From positions 28,333,391 to 28,397,390 of the forward strand of contig LS997562.1 in NCBI GenBank assembly GCA_000469685.2: 64,000 nucleotides of DNA, read 5' to 3'. Below the pieces are notes generated by a model, which worked only from the letters and a program-made list of their open reading frames with translations, was not told the DNA's origin and did not search any database. The stretch is from Haemonchus contortus (taxonomy: Eukaryota; Nematoda; Chromadorea; Rhabditida; Trichostrongylidae). Each line of letters starts with the position of its first letter. Position 1 is the first letter of the stretch. Position numbers and translations under genes: made by a program. Positions 1 to 12,834 of the stretch are shown here, piece after piece.

Positions 1-3000
1 GCTGTTTTGGACTCGAGGAGCGGTTTCGACGGATGACTACGGTCACTGCCGTTTCATCCCGCAAGTCCATGACAGAGGGCGTGCGAGCCTTCTTAACGAT
101 TCGGGTACGAGTCTCGCTACCCATCAAATGCAGTTCTACACTGCCACATGATGGGCGCTACAAGTTTTGGCCGCAGACCCATTCTTAAGGCAGGTAAACT
201 TCAGCGAAATAATCTGCCGACGGCTTATTTCCCAGGTTCTGCATAGAACGCCGAACCCCTCTGATTGCGGACCATACAACACTCAATGAGGGCTTCCTCC
301 AGTCAACTGACGGCGTATTGTGCCTTAACATTACGCAAACCAAGATTCAGAAAGCATTCAGGGTGCGACACCTTCTCCCCGAACGACGTGCCGCACTCGT
401 CGCACGCGATCGCGCGTAGGGAAGATTCAAATTTTTAGTGGGAGGATACGGTATTCGCCGCAAAACCACTGCCGTTTGCCACGGAAATTCATGGGAAAAC
501 CGTCACTCTTTACTCAGCCTACAAAAAAATCACATAGCGCAAAGCTTTTATCTTTCGATAAATTTATGATTACTTACTTAGATAAACTATATGTACCGTA
601 ACCAGAAGAATTCTGTAGATCAACACCAATTAAATTAAATCATTCAGGAAAATAAAATTTCACTCACTTTCCCAGTCTTATCGCTCCACTTCTTGCCTCC
701 ACGTTTTTTAGAGATGTGCGGATTGTCCTGATAGAGATTTTTGAGTTTATACATCCGCAGCTGAGTGTAAACACGTTTCAACTCCGCCTTAAATGTTATG
801 GTATTGTTATGGTTATGGTTATGGTTATGACACATTGTTATGGTAACCCTTGTAATTTTAATGACTTTTTTTTAAAATATCTTTTTCACAGAGGGCTCTC
901 TCCAGAGTTTCTGCTGTGAGGTTTGGAACGCAACCACAGGTAGCGTGATAAGAGTGTTTACAAAATAATACAAAAATACTATTTATTATATAATATTTAG
1001 CAATTGTGCACTTTTGAAATGTAAATTTTGTTCAAGTCAAGTCTAAAGTCATGGGCGTTGATCAATCCCGTCTGAGGGATGCGCCCACGCATTCGACTTC
1101 CATTCAGAATAGTAGTAGCGTATTGAACGCTCAAGTGGCCTATACAGTGAATTGCGGCGACCAGTCAATGTACAAGTCAGCGCTTTTATACTCCCAGACG
1201 AGTCTGGTACCAGTTAACCGACCCCGGAGGAATGGAAAGCTTGGTTGGCCGAAACAAATGTCTACCCGAGATTCGAGCTCGTAACCATGCGTGTGTGAAA
1301 GCGCCACTTGCTACTACCCCACCTTCGCCCGTATTCTTTCTGAATGATGGCCATGTTTCAGCTCATGAAAGTGTAACAAGGATGGTGAGTGACCGCTGGC
1401 GATTACAGTATGCGAGATTTGGCAGAAATGGTATGAGCACTTACATCATCCAAATCAGTACTGCTGGCGAGGTGTATTAATAGCGCAAAGCTATTTCAAA
1501 GCACAAAGGCTAGCTCTACAATCAAACAGGAACGGAAAAAGTTGTTCTAGCTATCCAGCACAGTACTGGAACTGAGAGTCCTAGACCACCGGGAGAACTG
1601 CTTCGATCGCTTTACACAAGCGACACCCACCGAAGCTGTCATGATGCACCGATTGTCCTTTTTCTTTGCAACTTTGAATGAATCTGGGGACATAGGATTC
1701 CCAAGGATCTCCACTCAAATCCAAAAAAAATTATGTGAAAGAACGATCACAAGCAGGGATCGATCGATAACGCGGATTTTTCCATAAGGGTTTCAATCAC
1801 GGAACATTGGTCAGTTCCCTTCACATTTACAATCATTTGGACCCATCGATATTCAGTGAACTGATTTTACTATCTCTATTGCACAACTTTCTCGAAGGTT
1901 CTGAGGGATAGATGTTAGAAAAAATCCAGTGTAATCCACATTGAAATCAAAGGTAATTCAGTGCCGCTACTATTCAGGTGCTCATAAGAACTCGGAAAAA
2001 GTGATCTCTAGGACATGGGGGAGCTAAAGATTGTTGGAGAGAACAGCAAAGATTTTTCCATGAGGAGTATAACCAGTCATCAAAAGATTAAAATGTTTGA
2101 TGGGAAAAGAGGTCGTAGAAACGATCCACTTACCCGGATGTCCTCGGGATTCATGTCGGCTATGGGCACCTCAGCGAAGTCGATGGTGCCATTAAGGATA
2201 TTGTCCCTAAGTTTGGCCAACGATGGATGCGCTCTGCCTGAATGTCCTCCAAGTGTCATCGCACGACGTGTCGATTCACCTGATACCTAAACCAATGAAG
2301 TTGTCATTTGAAAGCGTATTTTTAAGGTCACAACCATTCTACGACTTAGTAGCGCTCAGCGTTTCAGCGCCAAATCGCAAAAGATTCGTACCAACTTCCA
2401 TGGCGAACTTTTCGGAAAACCTGGCTTGAAAACCATAACTCTCTGACTCAGCGCATACGAATATAATGGCACGATCTAGTCGAAACAACCAGTGAAAATA
2501 GGATTAAAACAAATTCACATTTGGACTGACATTCACAAAGAGAGCCTTATCCAGAATGTGAGTAGGCCACCTAGTTTTTACATTTTCCTGCAGCTCGAGC
2601 AAAGAAATCGTTCTTGTCTGGGTGACTGTTTCGAACATTTGCAAGAAAAGGGTCTTGCATGATGTGAAAGATGAAGCGACGTCAAACAGAAATAAAAATT
2701 TATGATTTTGAAATGGTGGACGAAAAATGCACCAACACCATCTGGATATACCCCCGGAGGTAGCGAGCCCAGCTGCAACTTGTCAACGACGATTATCCCG
2801 GTCATTAAGGGCAACGCGATCCTGTCTTCCAAGGATTGTGCCATAGGGGTTGTAAAGAGCATATCCTCAGTCATAAAATCTGATTCTGCCAGATTTCAAA
2901 GGCTTCTAGGGTAATTGATTCCCCAACTCTTCTCTTCAATTAGAACTGAACGATCAGTTCAGCCGACAAACTGGGAAACGCTCAGACCTCATTCAACTGA

Positions 3001-6000
3001 TTGATAGGCACCCATAGATGGGGAAGAACTTGTTCCCTTGCCGTGCCCAAAGCTTGCCTTTCTGAAGTCCATTACCACCGAGCTTTTAGGGTCCATAAAG
3101 CAAAAAACTGACCAGGTAAAATTTTGGAGCGATGATAATGACAATATTGACAGAGACGGTAAGTTGAAGTTGAACGAAGGATATAGTGAAAAGTGTGTCA
3201 CTATGCCCGGAATTGCGAATCGAGTACCTGAAAGGCCCAAATCGACGATGGGAACGGTTTTTCGAAAACTTTGAAAAAATATTAATAATTCTAGAAAATA
3301 TCGGACCTGATAAGATTTGCCATAAGGGTTATGACAGCTTCCAAACATACGGCCACAGTGAATTGCCATCGCTCTAGCCAATCGCTGTTACGAGCCTTCA
3401 AAGAACAGATCATGAAGTGGTGGTAGGAGAAGAAAAAGGGACTTTGGTGGGAACAGAAAAAAGGGAGGTCCCTAGCACAAACCTTGTAACAGAGGCGCAT
3501 TCCATAGAGCAGAAAGAGTAGCTCGTAACAGTGCCAGATGACATGCCAGCCTTGCATCCGGCACTGAGGCCATGCAGTCCTCCATAGCGCCGGATCTCCC
3601 CAAGACCCTACTGTCCAAGCCATTAAACCTGAAGGAGGGCCATATCCGGCATACTTCAGGAAAAGCTAAAATAATTCGAAAGATGATCAGCACAGGCCCA
3701 AACTTACCCGTGATAGTTAGAGCGAGCATTCCGACGAGGTATTTCACCATGTCTTTTTCCCTAACGGAGACGTGTTGCGCTTTCCTTACGCGATATTCTT
3801 GCAAGTTTCTGAAATCACACTTGACGTCAACAGAACGCAACAGTAGTAGTGGCGACGTCAAATTGAATTCCTTAGCGACCTCACCGATATATCTTGAGCA
3901 CAATGGATCCGTAAAAGGTGCTGAACCCGATTTGCCTCAACCACACGGCCACGCAACATCCAGCTTCTGGTGGAGCGAACCAGTCGATGAGCAACTGAAA
4001 AAGGAAAACATCAGGAGCTTTTGGAAAGCCTTTTGCTCGTCAAGTAGTGCAGTACAAAAGAGAAGAACAACAGACATCATCAGTCCAAATCGTATAAAAA
4101 GGGAGAAGAAAGGAACAAAATGGGAGGAAGCTTCTACCTAACCACGTCACAGAAAAAAAAGATTAGGCGATCTTTCTGGTCTATGCAATGTAATGTTTCT
4201 AGCCAGAAATGTGAAGATGATGTACAGTTAAGGCTCTCAATTCCATGTAGTCCTCGTTACATTTTCTTCTAATTCCTTGGTTTTTCGATCCCTGATAGTA
4301 TGTGTGGTGGAGGGGGGAGGAGGGGAGAGGGGGAGGAAGGGGGATTTTCGTCGAAATCGTACTAGGGTGGTTGAAAAAGCCTTGAGCTGATCTTAGGGAG
4401 GCCCAAAACGTCTTGATTAATCCATGATCTGCCATGTGGAAGCTGTAAACCATTCTCAAAACTCCCCCTCCGTATGTCAACATGAATGAGTTGCCTTCTT
4501 TATTTTTGATCACAGAACCAATTTCAAAACGCTCGTGTCAATCAGTTCTATGAATGTCGTCTGAGGTGATGGCTACTCTTCGCAAGTTTAACAGAGCGTC
4601 GAAAGAGAACACCATTCCCACTAGTTCTTCCGAAGGCTGTGCCACTCGTTTCCAGTAGGGGACAAGGGCTTTGAAAACAAACCTCGGGGCGCCCCACATA
4701 AAAGAAGACTTCATCATTTCCGACCCTATCAAAAAAGTACCGCAGGTTAGAACCCGCAACCCTGGGAAGAGGTCCGCATGTTCTCATTCCACAGTCTCAG
4801 GACGACTTTAGGCCGTTGGCTAAAGAAAAGGACTGGCCCGATGGCAAATGTACCAATGTATTCAGGCCTTGACCGATAACGCCGTGGTTCAACCCGAGTA
4901 TGTTTCTGAAATATCTGATTACTGAAGATGATAGTTGGTTGCTCTCATCTCTACCACACACATGTCGTAGGGCTTCCCCGAGCAGTAGACGCGCTGATGA
5001 GGACCAAACCGGCCCTTTGCCAATGAAGTGCCTTGTTTGCTACTCTTGAAAACCACGAGGAATGGTATTTTACGAGCCGCTTCTGCAAACACACCGCTAC
5101 CAGTAGCATTTGAGTCAATCAGCTCTTGAAACTTGCGAATGTTCTTTGAGAAAAACGGCCTACTGCCTATTCACTAGACGATGGCGCTACACTCCCCATG
5201 CGCAGGAGCTGAGACATGAATCCAAACCATCCCTACTTCCTAGGCATTGCCCCTTCCGACTTATTTTGCCGCTTTTCACTCCTATGCATTTTTTCAAGAG
5301 ATTAAGATGTTGAATATTCTCACTCTTTCAAGCTGTGGGGGAGTAGGGTAGCCGACCTGCCGGTCAAAAGTAGTACTAGAGCAGCTGAAGATACTTATAC
5401 AGCTCGGTAGATTGTATCTTATCTTGAATAAAAAGCCAAGTGTAAAAAGAGTCAAACGGTTCAAGGCCTCCTCACCAGCCTCAAATTTGAAAGCTTAACA
5501 GACATAACTCAACTTCTCCTCCCTCTTTTTTCGTGTCATTCTTTACGTAAATCCAAGACCGCTATATGCCATTTTTGAAAAAAAAACTCCCACAAAGTCC
5601 TGAAGTGTTCATTGAAAAGGTGGCTCGCCCCGAACGAAATACTTCCAATTTGTCGGGCCATAATTCTGAGAACTGCACACGGGGACGCGCGATACTATCG
5701 CCGAGATAGTTGGGTCGCGCAGAGGTAAGCGTGAAACCGGATCCCAGTGCAATCATTTGGAACGATTGAACAGAATTTTTCTCAATCGCAGTTACATGTG
5801 CACTGAATAAAGTGAAGTGACTTTTAGAGGAAAAACCTCTTCTAGACCATGTCATCAGGCCCTATTACGGTCGTGTTGTTGCATACTCACGGGAACAGGT
5901 GTAAATATTGATCCCAATGGGTCGCTGGCCATGTGTGACCCCCATTACCTCGGCAGGAGAATGGCACCATTAATCATTGGATGTCAGGGAATTCAAGGTG

Positions 6001-9000
6001 AGGATCTGTCAGAAAAGTCTGCCACATATTTCCCAACATCGAAAAACTCTGAAGCTTCCAGCCAACTTTTTCGTAACTATCGATTCCACTGGCCATTGAA
6101 TTCGAACAGCCACTTGCAAGCTTTACACACCTCCACGGGAACGATCCGCATGCTTGTGGAGCAGCTACGGCATTGACGGAGACTCCATGTGGTTTCTCAG
6201 CCATTTGGTCATGATGAGACGACCAAGCAAACGAAAATGTTTCTCCAAAAACTCCCCCCAATCCAGTGAATGCTAAGCCAGAAAACGGAAGTCATTTGAA
6301 GTTCTCCATTGTGAACTCTCTTGGTGAGCACGAGATTTCAGTGGTAAAACGTTGCCACTGGAAGTCAAAGTGATCGAATTCCAATGGTTCTGTTGCTAGA
6401 AAATGGCTAGAAGGCTGTTCAGTGGGCATTGGCCCTTTGCCTCTTCACAATAAACAGGACATCAGCAGTTTGAGGATTCTAATTCTGAAGGACAGGACTA
6501 TTTAGGGAGCACCTCTCAAGCACGTCGCTTATCAACATGTAGGGGTACTAATATCTATTCCCAGATGCTAATAGCAAACCAAACCCGGGCCCATTTCCTT
6601 TGTGCTCTACGAACAACACCGAACGTTTTGGCTAAATGTGTCTTAGTTGATGGATTAGCATTAGGGAATCACCCTAAGCCAAAAAAGTTGAGTAGTCGCA
6701 TGTTCCCTGACCTTCTACTGCTCTTTTTGCCAGGAGACCAGAAGACTTTGAATCAAATTAGCTTCCGTTCGTGGTCCGCCACGGCTTCCACAAAGAATCC
6801 TATTTTGAAGAGCATTAAATTTAATTTTGCTCATTTTCGCTTTGTTACTGACGCACTAGATGTCCTATTGTCTAGTCCTGGACGTTTTTCTTCCATTTTA
6901 TAAATGAGAAAGTCGCTAGTCCGGTCGATTCAGCGACAATTAAATCGCTATTAAACGCTACAGTAAAATTCTGTGTTGGAGATTGGAATCGAGCGAAGTG
7001 GACGTCTTTTTGGCAGCGAGATAAAGAATGGTTCGTTTTCGTTTCTGAACTTCAGCCATCCTTTCGAATAAATGATTAATTACTTCTAAATTCCGCCCGG
7101 GCAGGTGCCCTAAATCAAACATTCTCGGATGTAGGTCCATTGGGTTTTGAAAAAAGCGTGCTCCATTCCAGACGGGAATCAGAATCAGCGGCACATCAGA
7201 GAACGCTTGCTGCTACCATTTCTCTATTGAGCATTGTTCAAGAGCTCCTGAAACAGAGCTGAGGTGGGAAAATCATTCGAACCCACCTACAGCCCGATTT
7301 GCTTGTTGTCAATGCTGAAGAGCAGGGTCAGAGGGGAATCGCTTCTATCTGACTGAAGGCCCCTTCAAGTTCCGTTCCCACTCAATTCGCATCCGATTCC
7401 GAATTCGCCTATGAGGGGGCTTTGCCACGGAGCAATGATCAGTCTTTCAATGCCATTAAACAGCCGAGACGCAAACTTGCTGCCATCTTTTGTGATTTCC
7501 TCTCACTTGCAAAACGGACTTTGGGACCAGGCCTTACACTAAACGCTTGGCACCAGCGGAATTGAAGGAATGTGTTTAAAACGTGGTGGATCTCTTTTTC
7601 TGAGCAGTGCTGCAAAGTCGGGGGTACCAGTGCTGGCGAAGAGGAGAGGGACGAACATTTGGAAGAACCATTTTGAAAGAACCGATGCGCCATTTGGAGC
7701 ATGGTTAGGGCCAATTTCGACGGGGATAGAGACAGTATTCGTGTTCTGCATAGAAAGAAAAAACGAAAGAAGAGAGAGAGAAAGAGAGAATGGAGCACAT
7801 CCATCCGGGAACGGATATTAGCTTGCTCGATTTCTTGGCAATAATGACATCGAAAAATGGTGGTGAAATGGGGCCACTTGATGTACCACTGATGTGGGAT
7901 GTAAGTGCGGCCAAATGGGATACAGTGTGGGCATGACCCGAGCCAGTCCTTGCGGGTGACAACTGGGAAACGTTACTGCTTCGTCCCAAAGCTGTCAAAA
8001 TCGGCTTCTGCTTCTATCTTAAACGCATTTTCTCATAACCCAACACTCACACTCGCCCACAGCCAGACTAATGTTGGTAGCTTCATGGGTCAACACCTCC
8101 CACGAAGGAAGAAACGTCTACAGTGGGATGGGGACTCGATAATCATCCATGTCCTTGCTTGCTGCATGATTTTACTATAAAATCTCAGCCCAAAGTTCCA
8201 CCCAGCTCAGTTAGGGATCCCCAGAGGTGCTCAGTAAAGTGCAAAAAACGTCCAGGTTCAGTTTTAGTACTAGCTCAGCGAAAGAGGCCGACATAACAGA
8301 TTTGAGGGGTTCAGAGCTCCATAACTGCTAGAAATGATTTTGGGGTCAAAATTGCGTCTATGAGGAAAGTACCCAGTTCAAGCCTGGGGAAGCATACACA
8401 CACACATGCACATCACATCGTCTCATTTGTTATCGAACAGCTGCCTGATTGAGAATATTACTGCACTCCGCCATAACACCGTCCGTCGATTTAACCCAAT
8501 CCCATGCAACCGAAAGCCCCAGCATTTCTCTGTTCACAACGTTTTCGACCGTAGTCACGAATCACCTCATAAAATATGCAAATACATAAAAAAAAGAATT
8601 ATTCACGAAGTGCACGAATCGATAAAGCTGTAAGCTTGAAAAATGTCGCTTACAATCAGGTAGAGAATGCTGGCTCCGATGAGAAACAACTCCATGAGCG
8701 CCCATCCACGAGCCTCTTGGCCACGTCGGCGAGCACGACATACGACTGGTATCAGAGCCAAGCAGGCTACTGCACAAGCCGCATTCGCCACAAGCAACAT
8801 CGGACGATCTGAAATGAATTTGATAGGCTCTGACTTTGATGTCCGGATCCCCCAAGGTAGTTTGCGACATAAAAGTTGGTCATTAGTCGGGAGCTTTTGC
8901 CCATGCAGCCAAGAAGGCAGAAAGTACATCTACATAGGAAATGAACATTGGCCCCATACTTTCGCCTTACATCGCCCATGTCATTAGCGTGCAATTGAGG

Positions 9001-10463
9001 AATTAGGCAATGCTCACTTCTGTCCGGATCTGTCCTACAAAGGGCTGAATCTTCGCCCTTTCCACAGCATGTCTTCGCCAACACACGCAAACCGCCATGA
9101 ACCGTCCATGTGCACTGAAAAGAAAAGGCTGAAATCAATGTGTGATTGCGTAGCAGCAGCAGCCACTTAAGGCCTCTTCCATCATTCTCTTCATGGACGG
9201 ATAAGCAAAAGCGGGCCTAAAAAGAGGCCCTTCTGAATTGTGTGTGGACAACTGCCATAGGGAACGGAGAGGCAGTAGAATGGAAGACAAAAGTCTTTCC
9301 ATCCGTATAAATTATGAGAAAATGTTCAAGACAACTAAAAATCGTGGCTGCTTCTACTAGATGGGGGACTGCTCAGGAGAAAAAAACACGATATTCGCAG
9401 CACGGGGACGGAATTACTTGTGGTCTGGGGAAATGTGAGCTGAGCTTCGTTAGAGTGGGGTAAATCCACAACAGCTGGGGGTTGAGATAGAATTTATGCG
9501 AACAAGGGGGATTAGCAGGTTGCGCTGATTTGGCTTGCGCGAGCGAGCCCCCCTCCCTCCCTCTGAAGATTGCAGCAGCAGCAGCAGCAGCAGAGCAAGC
9601 ACTATTGAATCTCGATAGGGCGCTCGGCCGCAATTCCTGAAAAGCCGAACTCCTGACATGCGCAAGCCCGTGGCCAGATCCCCCCTACTCACGACGACCA
9701 GCCAGCGTACGAGTAGCGTGAATGGCACCGGTGCAGCAGCCAGCCAGCCAGTGTGTGTGTGTGTGTGGGTGACCAATGGAATCACTGCAGGGATTGCCCT
9801 CTAGAACTGCTTCTCACAGCCGGAATCGATATGGCGCTGAGAGAATCTCAGTCCATCGAAGTGTTTATGAGTTGATTAAGGTTGGCTAACAATGAGAAAC
9901 AAAATATTAAAGGATGTAAAAAGAAAAATCGAAAAAAAACTAGCAAGATTAATGGCGATTATCGGCCAAGAGCCCAAATGGCGAAGGAAGGAACGACAAA
10001 CCTTTGTGCTACAGGGAATACTATTGCATAAATCTAGGTCGAACTCCATACGAAGAGTGAGGTAGGCTCGTCTGGTGGTCGCGTTCGGATCCTTGGTGGG
10101 AAAGACGATAGTAGGCAGCCATCGACTGGTGATGTTCTCGCAGCTGTACTCGAGGGCATACAGAGGATTGTATCCGGTTAGATTGGCCCTCAGAGGTGGC
10201 TTTAGATCGAATGAGGAGTTCTCGAGGAAAGTGGCATCGAAGTCTCCTGGATGTTCGGCAAAAAACCGTGCTAGCGGAATGAGTCGCGGAAATCGTGCGT
10301 TGATGGCAGTCGAGAGCAGTCGACCGGCTGAGATCGCGCGACCACATTGGTGCGAATCGTCAAGCCGGGACAACAGTTGTGACAGGGAGTCTTCGGCGAC
10401 GATGAGCTGGACCAGGTTGAGCAGGAGCTGGAGCAGCCGGCTGCCGCGCCAACCGCACCGCAT
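1..10463 (-). CDS. GPR158/GPR179-like class C orphan GPCR, 3' end beyond window
   Basis: Orphan class C receptor of the plasma membrane. Exons, 5' to 3' on the minus strand: 10463-10002, 9114-9018, 8808-8654, 3994-3885, 3808-3708, 3628-3483, 3395-3307, 3227-3113, 2286-2134, 787-668, 157-1. Every junction keeps phase, giving about 568 codons so far. The start at 10463 gives a leucine-rich signal peptide ending near VQLIVA, then an ectodomain with four Asn-X-Ser/Thr sites (NSS, NLT, NIT, NAT). A Cys-rich piece (TCCGKGEDSALC) precedes TM1-TM2 (RRRGQEARGWALMELF), TM3 (VWLRQIGFSTFYGSIVLK), loop 2/TM4 (YRVRKAQHV), TM5 (YELLFLLYGMRLCYK), TM6 and TM7 (LTVSVNIVIIIAPKF). The tail has DMNPEDIR followed by AELKRVYTQLRMYK, matching the GPR158 coiled coil that binds RGS7-Gbeta5. 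The ectodomain is about 186 residues, far shorter than in vertebrates, so an exon may be missing between 9115 and 10001. The exon at 1-157 (acceptor CTTGTAG) is the least certain. The ligand is unknown. Confidence 0.85.
788..2133 (-). other. Receptor intron with SINE
   Basis: Intron between the DMNPEDIR exon and the coiled-coil exon of the GPR158-like gene. It starts GTAAGT (2133-2128) and ends TTTAAG at 793-788. It holds one full SINE (1038-1330) and a short TTATGG-type tandem repeat near 805-829. I see nothing else in it. Confidence 0.7.
1038..1330 (-). repeat. tRNA-derived SINE (family 1), full-length copy
   Basis: Minus-strand copy. The head, near 1330-1240, reads like a tRNA promoter: a GGTGGGGTAGTAGCAAGTGG A-box-like stretch, then an AGCTCGAATCTCG degenerate B box. 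The body has the diagnostic words of the family: CTTGGTTGGCC (here 1239-1249 on the plus strand), the TGGTACCAG block, ACTTGTACATTG, and a GATTGATCAACGCC 3' part. It lies inside the GPR158-like receptor gene in sense orientation. Confidence 0.85.
3995..8653 (-). other. Large intron of GPR158-like receptor (TM2/TM3)
   Basis: A 4.66-kb intron that starts GTAAGC (8653-8648) and ends TTTTTCAG (4002-3995). The flanking exons join in phase 0 between TM2 (ASILYLI) and TM3 (LLIDWFAPP). I searched it on both strands for further receptor exons and recognised none. It contains no copy of the repeat families found elsewhere in the window. Confidence 0.7.
9560..9770. repeat. Microsatellites (CAG)n and (GT)n
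   Basis: Intron of the GPR158-like receptor. A run of about seven CAG units lies near 9572-9592 and a GT run near 9751-9767. Both are in the 9115-10001 intron, where I would expect an EGF/Cys-rich ectodomain exon by comparison with vertebrate GPR158 but could not find one. Confidence 0.8.
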
Positions 10464-11840
10464 CGATCCCGGCAGCCGTCTCTCTCCGCGTCCTCCCCGT
10501 TCACTCAGTCGCCGTCAACCCCTGCATGTCTGCCCTGGTGAAGAGAGTCGTGGGCAGCTAGAGGCAAGTGCTCTCGTCGCCCTCACTCTTCCCATCCCAG
10601 GGAAGAGAAGAAGCTTGACGGGCGGAAGAGGAGGAGGAGGAGAGCACGGATAATAAGACGTCAATTACCAACACTCATCATTTGCTGACCGAGCTCTCCG
10701 AGTTGTCGCGAAACTCTCCGCGCACAGCGTCGATCAGTAGACGCACAGGAAGCACACCTCTCCTTCACGGAGCTTCTAGTCGATAGCTTGTCCTCCCCTG
10801 TTTGTAGGACGACGCGAGTTGCACCTGCTCTTTAGCAGGGCATCCTCTTCACGTTTCATTCACTGACGCAGTTGTTAAGTCCATTTCACTCTTACAAGCC
10901 TAACTCCACCCAAATGGCCCGACACCCAAAGACTTCCTGACGAACTTGTTTTTCAGGAAGTGCTTAAGGATGCTGAAGGAAGCATCGGCGCTTCTATGGC
11001 TGCATTTGGAGGGGGCTATATTTAGCGAAATCGTCTCTGCGAAGGCCCTTTAAGGGGACATTCGAATGTACGGAGCTGTAATGTCTCTCATGAGCACTAG
11101 TTGGTCGGTGTCTTACCATGCAGACAGCTCAAAATGTGAAATCGTGGAATATGGCCGTGATACGACGCTTCTTCAATAGAGCGGCTGATAGGGTTAGCCT
11201 TTGCCTTCCGTTCCTAAGCCATCTATTTTCAGAGAGTAAGAAGTAGGTGATCAGAACATCTCATACTGAAGCTTGTTGGGAGCAGGAAATAGTTGTAGTC
11301 GATGTAAGGACTACGCAATCGAAAAAGGATAGAACCCACAGTGTCCTGTACCAATTTAGGTAATCCTATTCGCTGTTAAAAAGGAGTACCCAAATGGGAC
11401 CGATGTAAGCCGTTTTAAAGGCGAGGGATCTTCGTCATTGTCCCGTCCCAACGAGCTTAACCAGGATTACTCGAATGGTGGTCTGGGAGCTCTCTGTCAA
11501 AGAAGGAATCGCGAAAATGTGGCTCATGGTTGAAGAATCCTACTTGACTCCTCTATAAGCCTATTGCTCTGCCTGATTGTGTAATAATGCCAACGGTATG
11601 GTCAATAAATTGAGCATTGAAAAGAATCTCGCTCAGCCATTCCATGTGGTAATCAAAAAGCGATGCTATACGTTTGTCTGGCTGCCATTATATGCAACTG
11701 TATGAGCCCACATAGGACAATCCCAGTTTTCACCACCACCAACAAAGTGAATGAGCGTCACCCCCCCCCCCCCCTCGGCTCACTATGAACCATACCATAC
11801 AACCGGGAGGGACTACAATTGATAATTGCCGGAATAAAAA

Positions 11841-12062
11841 GAATAAAGTGGCGTGTTGAATGCGTATGTGGCCCATACAATGGCTTGCGCTGGCAAGTCG
11901 ATGTTCAAGACAGCGGTTCAATCCCCCCAGACGACCCTGGTATCCTTTTACCTAGACCGCAGGGATATTAGGCTTGGTTGACTTAAGTGGTACCGATACG
12001 GGATTCGAACTCGGGACCATGCGTGTGTGATAGTGACCATTTGTCACTACACCTACGCTTTC
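11841..12062 (-). repeat. tRNA-derived SINE (family 1), 3'-truncated
   Basis: Minus-strand copy with a well-preserved head: GGTGTAGTGACAAATGGTC (A-box region) and GAGTTCGAATCCCG (B box, near 12,000-12,013 on the plus strand). It keeps the TGGTACC and CAATG blocks but lacks the GATTGATCAACGCC 3' end. It lies between the receptor gene and avr-14. Confidence 0.8.
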
Positions 12063-12834
12063 CAGTAGCTGAAATACCATTTATAAATGCAGGGAATAAA
12101 AGCTGCGAAAAAGAACCGTCGGGTTGTTTAGAGCAAAGTGTGAAATCGTCGAGAGTTGTTTCCAGGGCCTGTCTTCTGCAGTCATTCCACTACCGTGGCT
12201 CCCAAGTAGACGAGGAATCAGAATCGATTTGTCTCGTGAATACAAACGCAATGGTGAAGGTTTTTGAAACGTTCCAGTAGGGCCTGCACATGCACATGAG
12301 TCCGCGACTCTGCTCTGTATTAAAAGTGGCCTATAAACTGAGTAATGTATGCTCGAAGTTCGTTCAAAGCGCCCATCGCTGTCAATGACGCCCACAAACG
12401 CACGTGTCACATTGCGGTTCAGAATGGCGCAGGGGTGTGAACATTGTCCGCAACGGTACTCCCAATTCTTTTCCCGAAATGCACAACGCTGAAAATGAAG
12501 AGCTACGAAGTGGCCACGGTTTTTAAGGCTTAAATCATACATACTACCATCGATTCAATTTTTTCAATCCTCCTTGAAACCATTCCCAAAATGAGCTTTT
12601 TACCGGGGTAAAACGCCATGCTCACAGACAATATATCAAATTTTGCCTTCAAATCAAAGCAAAACGAGCAATACCAGTCAGCATTTCTGCGAGGAAACAT
12701 CTGCGATCACACAACATCGTCAAAAGAACCCATAAACTGCTCATGAAGTCTCCACTGACATGGTTCTAGCATCATCTCATCAACGGACATGCTGTTTACA
12801 CTCTATTCAGCCTACGAATTTCTCGACGAAAGAT

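Noticed and set aside
805..829. GGTTAT-type tandem repeat as a telomeric relic.
   Set aside because: Nematode telomeres are TTAGGC; this is a simple repeat in an intron next to a receptor exon.
3572..4141. 189-codon plus-strand frame.
   Set aside because: It is the opposite-strand shadow of three receptor exons (3,994-3,483).
5562..5855. Minus-strand frame as the TM3 exon of the GPR158-like receptor (VLRIMARQIGS).
   Set aside because: No matching splice sites or phase; the exon at 3,885-3,994 has the correct TM3, phase and sites.
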